A DNA stretch of 64,000 nucleotides. It comes from Lytechinus variegatus. Lineage: Eukaryota > Echinodermata > Echinoidea > Temnopleuroida > Toxopneustidae. Under the pieces are notes generated by a model. That model was given only the letters and a program-made list of their open reading frames with translations. It was not told where the DNA came from and searched no databases. The translations under genes and the position numbers were made by a program. Each line of letters opens with the position of its first letter. Positions within the stretch are counted from its first letter, which is position 1. Below are positions 25,201 to 34,863 of the stretch, one piece after another. The stretch lies in assembly GCF_018143015.1 (NCBI RefSeq), contig NC_054749.1, positions 32,420,911 to 32,484,910 of the forward strand, given 5' to 3'.

Positions 25201-25978
25201 TATAAAAAAGAAGAGAAATTCTAACGGATATTCGACAGTCTTCATGATAGCAGTCACCGTAGAAGTACTGAACTCATGTTAATCAGAAAGGAGGAGGAGG
25301 GGGGGGGGGGTGCGTCTAATCCCGGGTATATTGCATTGTCACTGAGTGGTAACAAGGATTAAACTTTTTATTAGAAAAAAAAATATTGAATGAAATAATT
25401 TCAGTCTTATTTTAACAAGTAAAAACAAAAATAAAACTGATTATGATTACAAAATACACAAGATATAATCAATGATGACTGTTCAATACTAAAAAAAATA
25501 ATTGATGGGGATTCGACCATGTTACTCCCAATGCGCTGAAAGAACATGGTCCTATTAGATATGTCCTAATTATTCCCCGTGCTCCAAAAAAATCAATCAA
25601 AACATTTACCTAGTTTTCTTTTAATTCATTATCATATATTCCTACTGGAAATAACACATTGTGACAATGTGTGTACACAGCCATATATAATTATGTTCAA
25701 ATCTTTATCTTCCCGTTGTGACTTTATCTAAGTGTTCACACTGTGCTATACATTGCGTTATTCCGAGTAGGAATTATTCAGTTTGTCAGTAATTTATTGA
25801 ATGTTAGCAGAGTTCCTCTATAGAAGGGTATATGCTTCGGGAACCAAATGTTTTATGAAATCGAAATGCATAGAATATACTCACCTCCAATATTTTGGGA
25901 AATCGCACCCGAAAACAAAATGAAAACAATAAATATTTCCCCTGCAAAGCGGGACAAAAAACGATCGTCGAATCTCAT
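13216..25978 (-). CDS. Single-SRCR type I membrane receptor with tyrosine-repeat cytoplasmic tail (678 aa, 6 exons)
   Basis: Coding exons, reading leftward: 25978-25885, 20576-20325, 18119-18018, 17652-17413, 14916-14829, 14476-13216. All have AG/GT borders and compatible phases; the 2037 nt total divides by three. Exon 1 encodes a signal peptide (MRFDDRF..., hydrophobic core about 15-26). Exons 2-3 encode an SRCR domain (33-145) with six cysteines (66, 79, 111, 125, 135, 145). Six cysteines and a two-exon build define group A. Exon 4 is a Ser/Thr-rich, probably O-glycosylated stalk. Exon 5 holds the transmembrane helix (about 235-256) and a basic stop. Exon 6 is a 422-aa tail with 19 tyrosines, including YQN (422), YAN (616) and YEN (648), the pYxN form bound by Grb2-type SH2 domains. 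SRCR receptors bind microbial or self ligands; a signalling role is inferred. No ortholog name is assigned. Confidence 0.87.
13888..14259 (-). repeat. In-frame coding tandem repeats in the SRCR receptor tail
   Basis: Four units of 27-28 codons, each of the form PKQDSxDEYQYSAVGPxxNGA plus a short variable linker, then a degenerate fifth (residues about 332-455). Units 1-3 keep the double tyrosine YQYSA; unit 4 reads YQNVM. The DNA repeat (81-84 bp) is clearly diverged but its tyrosines and Gly-Pro are kept, which suggests selection on the motif rather than a very recent expansion. Confidence 0.9.
14917..15408. other. Intron sequence of the SRCR receptor, nothing else recognised
   Basis: AT-rich left part of intron 4 (between coding exons 4 and 5), before the first transposon. 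Confidence 0.5.
15572..16706. mobile_element. hAT-like nonautonomous element with internal tandem repeats
   Basis: The ends read CAGGGGCGGCG...CCGCCAGTCCTG. Flanks GTGTCATT (15564-15571) and ATGTCCTT (16707-16714) look like an 8-bp target duplication with two mismatches, the hAT signature. The left ~700 bp is a tandem array of a 120-150 bp unit of the form GTGCCCCTTTCACCTGAGGA...AGTGCCC (several diverged copies). GCTTTGCTCCCTC repeats and C-runs lie near 16540-16680. No transposase is seen. Confidence 0.6.
16973..17147. mobile_element. Hairpin MITE, GTGGGTGTTTCATAAAG family
   Basis: Terminal arms GTGGGTGTTTCATAAAG... and ...CTTTATGAAACACCCAC are perfect at the tips, and the whole 175 bp can fold on itself (GTCGTGCGTAAAG inside both arms). 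The flanks share CAG, a possible 3-bp target duplication. It is inserted inside the older long-TIR element. Confidence 0.8.
19090..19358. mobile_element. Right-half copy of the TTAAAGGTCAAGTCCACC family
   Basis: Matches the right arm of 9104-9714 from AAATATTGTATAATTCAAAC to GGGTGAACTTGACCTTTAA. A left arm is not evident. It lies in intron 2 of the SRCR gene. Confidence 0.65.
19758..20312. mobile_element. TIR transposon (555 bp) inserted next to the SRCR exon 2 splice donor
   Basis: Inverted ends: left GGGGGTGGACACTTACATTG then ACGAGTGGATACCATGCGCGA; right the reverse complement, ending in GTGCCCCCCCCGGG. Flanks TCCTATA at 19751-19757 and 20313-20319 form a target duplication (7 bp, or 8 with one mismatch, so hAT-like). 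The interior repeats ACGTGTTTAGGGT-type motifs. A partial relative lies at 60109-60414 in the LSM11 intron. Confidence 0.78.
20632..20946 (+). mobile_element. tRNA-derived SINE, copy 2
   Basis: Shares the head (TGGTCTAGTGGTTACGACTC, then TTCGATTCCC) and body (TGCACTCAACCCAGGTGAAG) with the SINE at 12770-13022 and ends in AATAAATAAATAAATA. The B box is degenerate. No clear target duplication was found. It lies in intron 1 of the SRCR gene. Confidence 0.72.
20947..23065. other. Intron 1 of the SRCR receptor, no other gene recognised
   Basis: AT-rich. A short self-complementary patch lies at 21178-21245 (GGGGGTGTTGAAGCACCCCC). The open frames here show no recognisable domain. Confidence 0.45.
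23066..23314. mobile_element. MITE, family 'CACTGCAAAAACTCC', copy 2
   Basis: Same inverted ends and inner GGTGTTGATTTAACACC palindrome as 7793-8025, about 249 bp. It lies in intron 1 of the SRCR gene. Confidence 0.85.
23315..24587. other. Intron sequence with short direct repeats
   Basis: At 23640-23695 a unit of about 21 bp (CCCGCCCCTCCCCCCCAAAAA) occurs in tandem. A (GTT)6-type run lies near 24212-24228. No coding signal. Confidence 0.45.
24588..24739. mobile_element. Hairpin MITE, CTGGGGCCCGTTGCA family
   Basis: Left CTGGGGCCCGTTGCAGAAAG and right GTTGCAATGGACCCCAG are inverted, with inner AGAGTTGC/GCAACTCT arms. Length 152 bp, noncoding. The element at 32661-32819 shares the GGGGCCCGTTGCA tip. 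Confidence 0.75.
24740..25884. other. Intron 1 of the SRCR receptor, left of exon 1
   Basis: AT-rich. A G-run lies at 25299-25308. No element boundaries recognised. Confidence 0.4.
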
Positions 25979-26025
25979 GTTGATCGGTAGCTCCATCTAA
26001 GATCGAAAAAATCGTATTGCAGTGA

Positions 26026-26035
26026 TTATAATATA
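26026..26035 (-). promoter_or_regulatory. Possible TATA-like element of the SRCR receptor gene
   Basis: TATATTATAA on the minus strand about 50 nt before the start codon. Transcription about 30 nt downstream would leave a 5' UTR of roughly 20 nt. Such AT-rich words are common here, so this is only a candidate. Confidence 0.22.
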
Positions 26036-28439
26036 CCGTCTTTAGGATTGGTATTTTCCTTGGTTAATGGTGATAAAGATATTTCACATATATCTTATAG
26101 GATAGGCCTATGCCCTACTGCCAGTAGGCCTATATATCCGTTGTTCAAAATGCCAAACATACGGAAATTATAACACTGTTAAAGTTCAAATACGAGAGTG
26201 TACCTAGAAGTTGCGTGATAGTGTTACGATGTAGAGAGCGTCCGGTCTGTTCATGAGTAAAATCTAACAAGGTTTTCAGCAGAGTTAATCGGATGTTAAA
26301 AGAGTATATGCCTTACAGAAGAAATACTGTCTACGGAAGTTTGGGAGACCAGCTCTTTCCAATGTGTTAAAATCCCGAGAATTGGCAAAAACTTTAGTAC
26401 CTTTACAGAATAAACAATAAAATGCGTAACCATTTCACTACGGTTTTATAGCTTTGACTGTGTGGTGGAATGAAGAGGACGAGAAATGCGGCGACCACTT
26501 GTTAAAAAAAGGATTAACAAAAGAATAAGATCCGTTAACCTTGACGCGCACTTTAGATTCCCGGTCGCGAGTTTCATGCAAGAAAACAGTCATTCAAACT
26601 ACCGCCTATATGCAGGACCCAAAACGCGCGAAGCGTATCGGTGTCAACGCAAACAAGGGACGGTTGATAGAAGGGAATATTTCAATATAATTTGCTTTGA
26701 TTATGAATTTAATTTCCAAAAAATAAAAAAAAAAAGAGTTTGCAAAAATGGATAAGATTGAGGAAAGAGAAATAAAACTACTTTCAAAGCGAAGCGCCGA
26801 GTCGAAAGCCGAAATCATTTGATAGAATTGTAAAAAAAGAAATACATAAATTCTTTGAGTAAAATCCAATGCCTGTCAAGAAACTCAATAGCGAAAAGTA
26901 AAGCCATAATAGAATACATCTTAAACTGGTAAAATAGGAGAAGATATACATGCGGAAGAAGATATAAAATCATCGATAGGCAAATTATATTTCATCAAAT
27001 TTCAACTTGATGCAGAAATTACCTTAATTTTCTTAAGTCAGTCAACTTGAATAACGAAAAATATATTCATTGCGAACGGCAAAGATTTCTTTCGAGTTAA
27101 AAAAATCTTTTTTCGTGCGAAGTGCGGAATTTCCTGAGATTTGTCAAACTTCGGAAAAGGGAAGACGTGCCATGTCTTGGAATCATATGAAGTGTTTGGT
27201 TGTTTTTTTTCTCCTACGCCTGTAAATAAGAAACCTTATTAACATTTGAAATTCAAACGAGATGCAGGGGTTTTCAAAGAGTTGGAATTGAAATATCCCT
27301 CCAGCGCATAAAGCACCAAAACTTTTAAGTTTCATGCACTTTAAAGGTATTGTTTAACTTTGTGAGCAGCCGATTTAAAAAATTCTCAAACCAAGATGAA
27401 ACATGTGTACAAGTGCATGTACTAGAAGTAATAAACCCCGATAACAACCATCATTGAGAATAATAAGCTAAAACTACAAGGCAAACCCCGATTTTGTAAA
27501 TAGGCGTCTTATAGACGCCTAAATAGTACACATAAGTGTATGGGATGAAATTAAGATGGTGTTTCCGGTCACTTTATATTTCAATTTTTGAAGCACTAAA
27601 TAATTATTTTCGAATGCAATTTTTTCTGGGCTTCATTTTTGTAACATATCACAGACACAAAGTGTGACCTTCTAGCTCAGATTTTTAAAAAGTCAAACCA
27701 ATGTTAACCAATCACTTTAATAGGGAGAAGACTTGCACTTCTACATATATTTCAGTACAGGCCCGAGGCACTTATTTCATCCCTATGTCTGAGAAAACTG
27801 GTATGTGGTCGTTAAGTAATGTAATGAATGGGAAAGCTTGATTTTTTTGAGTGGTGCAGGCTGTACACAAACCCTCTTCGACAAGAAACGAAGAAAGTTT
27901 GTGTCATAAATTAGTAAATTCTGATCTAAATGTATACCTGATGGCCAGAAAATATTCTCGCCATGCATGTAGTAGTTGGATGAAACAGAGCAGATAAATG
28001 GTACTGGAATCAATGAGGGAAGGCACTGCTGTCATTTCCAGTGCGAAGCGCAAAAAAAAGTTTAGACATGATGACATGCACGTTTAAGGGACTTACCAAA
28101 ACTTGAAATAGGTGGTATTGTGTCTTATGGTTGGGGCATTTTGTTAATGAATATAGTCAATGTACGGTTTATGTGTAAACATGACGTCAAAGCACTTAAC
28201 TCTACTGTGGACCAGTTCACAATATCCGGTGGAATATTGCGAGGAAGCGAGGGAGGGTTGATTCACTCAAATCATTTTAGCATACCAACAGACTCACATC
28301 ACGACAACAAAAACAAATTAACATGATAAAAGCTAGAAGACAAAATGTCCTACGTATACAGCGCGCCCCAGAAGAAAATCGAGGTCTGTCGATCCTTTAT
28401 CGTTTCTATACTTAATCACAAAATCACAATTGTAGTTTA
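26036..28439. other. Upstream intergenic region, no gene recognised
   Basis: AT-rich with several aGCGAAGCGc-type short words (about 26785, 28045). The 89-residue open frame at 26486-26755 has no recognisable domain. Confidence 0.4.
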
Positions 28440-28626
28440 TATTTATTTTAGTTGTATGCCATCTTGCCAAAGTTATGGAGAAATTAGTTTAAAATACCTT
28501 CATTCTTATTTCATTGACAATGATTCGATAACTTCTGATCAGTCTGCTTTAATAAAAAAACGTCACTCTACAGTAACTTGTCTCCATCGTGTAGAATGTT
28601 ATTTGCATCACCTGCATTGTTTTTAG
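28440..28626 (+). pseudogene. Decayed LINE reverse-transcriptase fragment
   Basis: A short frame reads KYLHSYFIDNDSITSDQ followed by KKRHSTVTCLHRV. This corresponds to the conserved stretch between the NYRPISLL and DLSKAFD motifs of LINE reverse transcriptases (normally ...QFGFRxxHST...LL). The preceding AKVMEKLV lies in another frame and a stop ends the match, so it is a short broken remnant. No ends of the element are visible. Confidence 0.55.
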
Positions 28627-28798
28627 TGGTTTTTTCATGTTAGCATGGTGACGTCACAGCACGTATCCTGTGTGACATAGCGAGGAAGTGAAGGATAAAT
28701 GGATTTTTTTTTTGTTTATTTTTTTTCAAATCAGAAGACCTAACATAATGTATGTACTCATTTTTCCCTAGCCTAATAAACAATACAGGCGCGGTTCT

Positions 28799-28800
<2 letters not shown>

Positions 28801-28837
<37 letters not shown>

Positions 28838-28850
28838 TATATATATATAA
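28801..28850. repeat. (AT)n dinucleotide repeat
   Basis: About 50 bp of alternating TA, interrupted once by TAGACTATA. Confidence 0.9.
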
Positions 28851-29764
28851 TACATATTGTGGGGGAGGGGTAGGGCGTCTAGGGGCTTGAGAAATTTTTG
28901 ACGTTGGTTTATTCTAATACTGGTTATCAGGAAATGGGTTTGTGTTGTTACTCTCTACAGGTGTTTATTCACAAAATTTAGAGACTTTGAACGTAAAAAG
29001 GTATAATAGAACATAGCAAGAGATGGGGGTTTAATGCCAATGACTCCCCTTAAATATACGAGGGAATGTGTTGATCAGGGAGAAATTGTTTGAAGTGAAA
29101 CCTTTCATGTGGAGCACTTTATGAACTTTAAATTTGAAAACATCTGAAAGCGATATGAAACCATCAAACTTGACATAAAAATGGCATGACAGATATAAAA
29201 TTGTAATTTTTTTGATGTGCTTCATGTGCAAAATTCTGCATTATGCGCCGAAAGTTTGGGGGTAGTGTCTGTACCCCCTCTCGCCATCCAAAACATGGAG
29301 GGATATTCCTGACTCTAAACTATAGGTGTCACGCGCGTAAATCATTCCCCATAGACTTGTGTGTTAAAATGGCACTTTACAAAAAAATCCTTTAAAAAAT
29401 AAACGTTAAATTAGAGGACCGAATATTTACTAACATATAGGATATATATATCTGATATTCCATATCTGACGAAAGAAGGGCATCATAGCCAGCTCATTTT
29501 AAAAAATAAATCGCCATTTATGAAGATAACTATGATGGGATCAAATTTACCAACGGAAACAGTAAAATAGTCCTAATTCTTCCTCCAGTTAAACAATAGT
29601 TCCAAAGTCACTGAATATCTTCCAAATTTTGGGCAAAGGAAGTTAAGTAGTTTTTCAATCATATTCATACACTTTTGTCAATCACCAATATCAAATTGAA
29701 AAAAAAATGAATGGGTTGGGTCGAACGAATATCTTTCGCCTTCCTATTGTAATTATGCTCATGG
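28851..29764. other. Intergenic, nothing recognised
   Basis: AT-rich spacer up to the target duplication of the next transposon. Confidence 0.4.
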
Positions 29765-30164
29765 AACCTACACAGTGGCGTACCGTGGGTCACGGCATGG
29801 GGGGGGCACCAGCAAAAATTTAGAGTCACTTAGGGAGCGCGCTTAGTTGCCAGGTATACTACTGACATAATAGAAACATTTTAAGGATATGCAGTGCCAT
29901 TAAACATATATGTATCTCACTGATTAAATGAAGCGAGCGCGAAGCGCGAGCTGAAAATTGTGTATATTCAGACCTAAAAAGGGGCATTATAAGCAACATT
30001 TTTGTAAAGATACGTACCTGCCTCGCTAAACAGACGATGCGAGCGCGAAGCGCGAGCTGAAATTTTTGTATATACTGACCCCAAACGGGGAATATACATT
30101 TTTTTTAGGAATCTATTAAGAGTATACATATCTCAGGATGAAATAGTATGAAATATTGTTATTT

Positions 30165-30525
30165 TCTCATCACTGTCAAGTGAAATGAAGTTTCATTCCT
30201 CCCTGAACACGTGGAATTCCATTATTTTAACATTTTGTGCTTCAGGCAAGGAGGTCCTAATCGTCAAATTCGTAAAAATTGAAATATTGTATAATTCAAA
30301 CAATAAAAAACAAAAGAAATAGTGATTGAGTGACATCATCGACTTTCTCATTTGGAAGTAACTGGCTTGTTCATATAACTGTTTTGCTGAGAATAAGCGA
30401 AACTTTGAAATGTCATAACTTTCTTATTTTACACCCGATTTTGATGAAATTTTCAGCATTGTGCTTGTCTGATTTTTCTCTATTGATTCAAATCAACATT
30501 TTTCTGAGGTGGACTTGACCTTTAA
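30165..30525. mobile_element. TTAAAGGTCAAGTCCACC-family right half, inside the hAT-like element
   Basis: Runs from the unique middle segment (TCATTCCTCCCTGAACACGT) to GAGGTGGACTTGACCTTTAA, matching 9104-9714. The true left arm is missing. Confidence 0.75.
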
Positions 30526-30554
30526 GTAGTCATGAAAAAGAAGGAAATATCACT

Positions 30555-30795
30555 ACATGAATTCAAACAATAAAAAACAAAAGAAATAGTGAGTGAGTGA
30601 CATCATCGACTTTCTCATTTGGAAGTAACTGGCTCGTTCATATAACTGTTTTGCTGAGAATAAGCGAAACTTTGAAATGTCATAACTTTCTTATTTTACA
30701 TCCGATTTTGATGAAATTTTCAGCATTGTGCTTGTCTGATTTTTCTCTATTGATTCAAATCAACATTTTTCTGAGGTGGACTTGACCTTTAAGTA
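30555..30795. mobile_element. Tandem duplicate of the preceding half element (period 267 bp)
   Basis: 30560-30795 repeats 30293-30528 almost base for base, including the flanking AAGTAGTCATGAAAAAGAAG. A recent 267-bp tandem duplication explains both. Confidence 0.88.
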
Positions 30796-31193
30796 GTCAT
30801 GAAAAAGAAGGAAATGTCACTACATGAAATAATAACTCGAATAGCGAGGAAATATATTTGGTGTACAGTATATTGATTTGAAAACGGGAGGTTTTAGTAC
30901 AACAGGATTATATATCTTGTTAAACAGTCTATGCGAGCACCAGAAACAATAAAGACATAGGCCCTGAGCAAATGTTTCATAAAGTTATGAAAAATGCTTT
31001 TTATGTAATAACATAATTATAATATAATATAATATAATATAACATTTATAATGGACACAATTTATTCATCCCGACTACGTTTCTCTTCTTTTCTCCCTCT
31101 TTTTCTCCTTTTCCCCGTTTTTTTTTTTTGGGCCAGCCGATGGGGGGGGGGGGGGGGCACGTGCCCCCCCGTAGTTACGCCACTGAACCTACA

Positions 31194-31733
31194 TGTTTTA
31201 TTAGATTAGCCTTAATCGGGGATTATATAGCGACAGAGCCGTTTCCAATATATATATATATATATAAATATATCCTAGAGAATCACAAAAATTCCAAGCG
31301 CTTTTGACAAAACACGGATATATATATAAAATATATATTCTTTGTGGTCGAAAATTTTTGGGGGCTTGAACGATTTTTATTTTGTTATTCTTCTTCTTAT
31401 TTTTTTTTCGGGGGGCTTCATTTCCCAATGCCAACCCTCTAAAACTGCGCCTGAAACAATATACCTGTTGGGCGCTTCGGTATTAATTTTTTTTCGTGTG
31501 AAAACATCAACCGGATTTGTTTACTCACTTCCTTTTTTAATTCCCCTTTTGATTCGTGACACATTTCTTCACATCTAATAATAAACACTAACATAGAAAA
31601 TTAAAGATTTCTTGATAAACCAGCAAACTCCCTTCCATATAGATAGGTGGTTTACCTCAAACATTTTGGTCAACAAAATAGGAGAAAACCGATTTATTAG
31701 TATAGGTTATGTATTTTCGGACTTAAAAAATCC
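31194..31733. other. Spacer with AT-repeat
   Basis: Includes (TA)n at 31248-31275 and 31317-31337; otherwise nothing recognised. Confidence 0.45.
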
Positions 31734-32660
31734 CCAGAGAACAGGGCCGTAGCCAGAAGCATTTTGTTGGGGAGTGTACCAGCTAATTTTGCCAACTAAA
31801 TTTGGCGTGACAGCACCCAAAAATGTGAGCACAGGGGGAGTCTGATGGGGGATGTGCCCCCTACAATAATCACATGCTAAAAGATTTTTAATTTTTAGAA
31901 TTGAATTAGTGGCATTTGGTGAATACTTTAAGGTAAATCATACAAAGATATACAAAGATATTTGCAATGTAAAAAAAAACATTTTGGATCAAAATAGAAA
32001 GGCTAGTACTGAAGTTGCTAACTTGCAGTATAATGATATACCCTATATATGCATTAATAATATCAAAATCAAAGATTTGTTAATTTTTAATTGACCTTTT
32101 GTGAAATAATTATGTCTCAACTAAAATTTCAAGAGTGCTGCTGCTAACAGTGGCGTGGGGGGGGGGCGACCAGCAAAAATTTTAAATCATTAAGTGGGCG
32201 CGCGAAGCGTGCTCAATTGCCAGGTATACTGACCTAATATAGACATTTTAAGGACTGCCATTAAACGGATATGTATCTTAGTGATCAAATAATGCGAGCG
32301 CGAAGCGCGAGCTGAAAATGTTTGATATTCAGTCCTAAAAAGGGACAATATAAGCAAAGTTTTGTAATCATGATACGTACCTGTCTCACAAAACAAACAA
32401 TGTGAGCGCGAAGCGCGAGCTCAAATTTTTTGTAGAACTTGACCCTAAAAAGGGATATTTTAAGGACTATCTTTTTGAATTCATGAAGTGCGTACGTATC
32501 TCATCATAGTCATCTAATACTAGCTCCAAGCACTTGCTGATATTGTTAGAATTAGACCTAAGCACATGAAGCACTTTTTGTGGTCATTGTAATCGTGAAC
32601 ATGATACGTATTTCACTAAGGAAAATATAAGCGCGAGCTGACAATTTTTGAAATTCAGAC

Positions 32661-32819
32661 CTGGGGCCCGTTGCATAAAACTTTTTACCTGAGAAAACTC
32701 GGGTTGTTTTTACCAAAGTTTTTGCCCTGTGTTAAAATGAATGGCAGAAATCAGACTAACCTTAGTTTTCAGTTTTTACCATAGATTTCTCAGGTAAAAA
32801 GTTTTATGCAACAGTTCAG
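32661..32819. mobile_element. Hairpin MITE, GGGGCCCGTTGCATAAAAC type
   Basis: Left GTTGCATAAAACTTTTTACC and right GGTAAAAAGTTTTATGCAAC are exact inverted repeats, continuing into TGAGAAA/TTTCTCA. The interior is AT-rich with no coding. Confidence 0.82.
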
Positions 32820-32954
32820 TGAAGAAGGGCATTCTATGGCTTGTTTGTAGGAATTTACTATTTCACTAATCAAGTGACGCGAGCGCGAGCTGAAAATTTG
32901 TTATAATTAGATCCGAAAAAGGGACATTTTGAGGACTGTCTTTAGGAATTCGTG

Positions 32955-33008
32955 CTCTGCAAAAACGCTGGTGTTGATTTAACACCAGCCCGGTATCTAT
33001 ATCGGTCC
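32955..33008. mobile_element. Fragment of the 'CACTGCAAAAACTCC' MITE (left TIR only)
   Basis: CTGCAAAAACGCTGGTGTTG then ATTTAACACCAGCCCGG and a TATATCGGTCCACA stretch match the outer part of 7793-8025 and 23066-23314; the rest is absent. Confidence 0.7.
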
Positions 33009-33042
33009 ACAACAATGCGAACGTAAGCACAGACTGGAAACG

Positions 33043-34158
33043 TTTTTGTCTCACCTGCGAAGCAAAGTGAGACTATAGGCGCCGCTTTTCCGACGGCGGC
33101 GGCGGCGGCGTCAACATCAAATCTTAACCTGAGGTTAAGTTTTTGAAATGACGTCATAACTTAGAAAGTGTATGGACCTAGTTAATAAAACTTGGCCATA
33201 AGGTTAATCAAGTATGACTGAACATCCTATTAGAGTTTCATGTCACATGACCAAGGTCAAAGGTCATTTAGGGTCAATGAACTTAGACCATGTTGGAGGA
33301 ATCAACATCGAAATCTTAACCTGAGGTTAAGTTTTTGAAATGTCATCATAACTTAGAAAATATATAGACCTAGTTCATGAAACTTGGACATTAGGTTAAT
33401 CAAGTATCACTGAACATCCTACATGAGTTTCACGTCACATGACCAAGGTCAAAGGTCATTTAGGGTCAATGAACTTTGGCCGAATTGGGGATATCTGTTG
33501 AATTCCCATCATAACTTTGAAAGTTTATGGATCTGATTCATGAAACTTGGACACAATAGTGATCAAGCATCACTGAAAATTTTGTGCAAGTTTCAGGTCT
33601 CATGATTAAGGTCAAAGGTCATTTAGGGTCAATGAACTTTTGCCGAATCGGGGGTATCTGTTGAATTACCATCATAACTTTGAATGTTTATTGGTCTAGT
33701 TCATTAAACTTGGACATTAGAGTAATCAAGTATCACTGAACATCCTGTGCGCGTTTCAGGTCACATGACCAAGGTCAAAGGTCAATGAACTTTGGCCGAA
33801 TTGGGTGTATCTGTTGAATTACCATCATAACTTTGAAAGTTTATGGATCTGATTCATGAAACTTGTACATACATGTAAGAGTAATCAAGTATCACTGAAC
33901 ATCCTGTTCGAGTTTCAGGTCACATGATCAAGGTCAAAGGTCATGTAAGGTCAATGAACTTTGGCCATGTTGGGGTTTTTTGTTGAATAACCATCATATC
34001 TCTGTAAGTTTATTGGTCTAGTTCATAAAAAGTGGACATAAGAGTAACCATGTATCACTGAACATCTTGTGCGAGTTAGAATAGTATTCAAAGTCAGCAC
34101 TGCTGCTATATTGAACCGCGTGATGCAGGTGAGACGGCCAGAGGCATTCCACTTGTTA
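33043..34158. mobile_element. Tandem-repeat transposon with GGTCAAAGGTCA units, copy 1
   Basis: Bounded by GTCTCACCTGC (33048) and GCAGGTGAGAC (34125-34135), an 11-bp inverted pair, with GAAGCAAAGTGAGACTATAG at the left and GGCCAGAGGCATTCCACTTG at the right. The interior is about six diverged units of 150-190 bp, each with CATCATAACTT, TCACTGAACATCCT and usually AAGGTCAAAGGTCA. A (CGG)n run lies near 33092-33110. No open frame. Copies at 46099-47359 and 49233-50042. Confidence 0.82.
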
Positions 34159-34739
34159 TATTAAGGCCTTGAAAGGGGGCAATCACTTTAAGTATATAGT
34201 CATGAAAAAAACATCAGCATCAACATCAGCAATATACGGAAGAGAAGGTAGTCTTGTAAGTCTTCCGTTCGCTTCTTCTTAGGGAATTACAGACGATACA
34301 GCTTTGAGGTTACTCTACATAAAACAATAATAACAGGGCCCAGGACTATATATCTCATTAGTCAGACAATGCGAGCACCAGGAATGATGAACACATAGGA
34401 CCTATATAGGTCCTAAGCAAATTATGTTTCATAAAGTTATGGAAAAAATATTTCTTGTGTAATATGATATGTATATATATATATAACATACAGTAATATA
34501 AAATAATATAACATACAATAATTTCTTCTTCCTCATTAAGTTTCTCTTTTTTCTCCTTTTCCTCCGATTTTTCTTTGCCAGCCGATGGGGGGGGGGGGGG
34601 GGCACGTGTCCTCATGGCCCATGCCCCCGTAGTTACGCCACTGACTGCTAACATGTATCTCTTTCAGCCTTAAAAATGTTACATAAATTATTGAAGTTAC
34701 ATTTATCTTGTATGTTATTCTTTATCATATTTAACGTTT

Positions 34740-34863
34740 TGGTTTTGATAACCAAGTTGTTAGCAAGCGATTTAAGTCGTCAGTATCTGTATACTTAAGG
34801 TCCTCTTCACAGTTCAGGAGTAGCAGGTTGTCCAGCCGCCGCCGGTCTCCCAAGGTTGATCTA
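34740..34863 (-). pseudogene. Possible hAT transposase C-terminus remnant
   Basis: A 36-40 codon stretch reads STLGDRRRLDNLLLLNCEED then a DTDDLNRL segment. This resembles the C-terminal hAT dimerisation region (RLxxLxLLxxxRxxxxxxDxDxLIxxF). It sits on the minus strand inside an element with hAT-like ends and 8-bp target duplications, which supports the reading, but the similarity is short. Surrounding frames are closed. Confidence 0.42.

Larger units (their letters stand above)
29773..31185. mobile_element. hAT-like nonautonomous transposon, CAGTGGCGTA family, copy 1 (1413 bp)
   Basis: The ends are CAGTGGCGTAC...GTTACGCCACTG, flanked by a perfect 8-bp duplication AACCTACA (29765-29772 and 31186-31193), the hAT size. 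The left part repeats a unit containing GCGAGCGCGAAGCGCGAGCT twice (about 29933 and 30040). The right part contains AAAACGGGAGGTTTTAGTAC and a long G-run before GGCACGTGCC. Two tandem half-copies of another TIR family sit inside (30165-30795). No transposase frame. Confidence 0.85.
32148..34643. mobile_element. hAT-like nonautonomous transposon, CAGTGGCGTA family, copy 2 (2.5 kb, nested)
   Basis: Starts CAGTGGCGTGG and ends GTTACGCCACTG, flanked by GCTGCTAA (32140-32147) and ACTGCTAA (34644-34651), 8 bp with one mismatch. It shares with copy 1 the CGAGCGCGAAGCGCGAGCT repeat unit (about 32285 and 32405) and the G-run plus GGCACGTG right end. It has in turn taken in a hairpin MITE, a MITE fragment and the GGTCAAAGGTCA tandem-repeat element. 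Confidence 0.8.
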
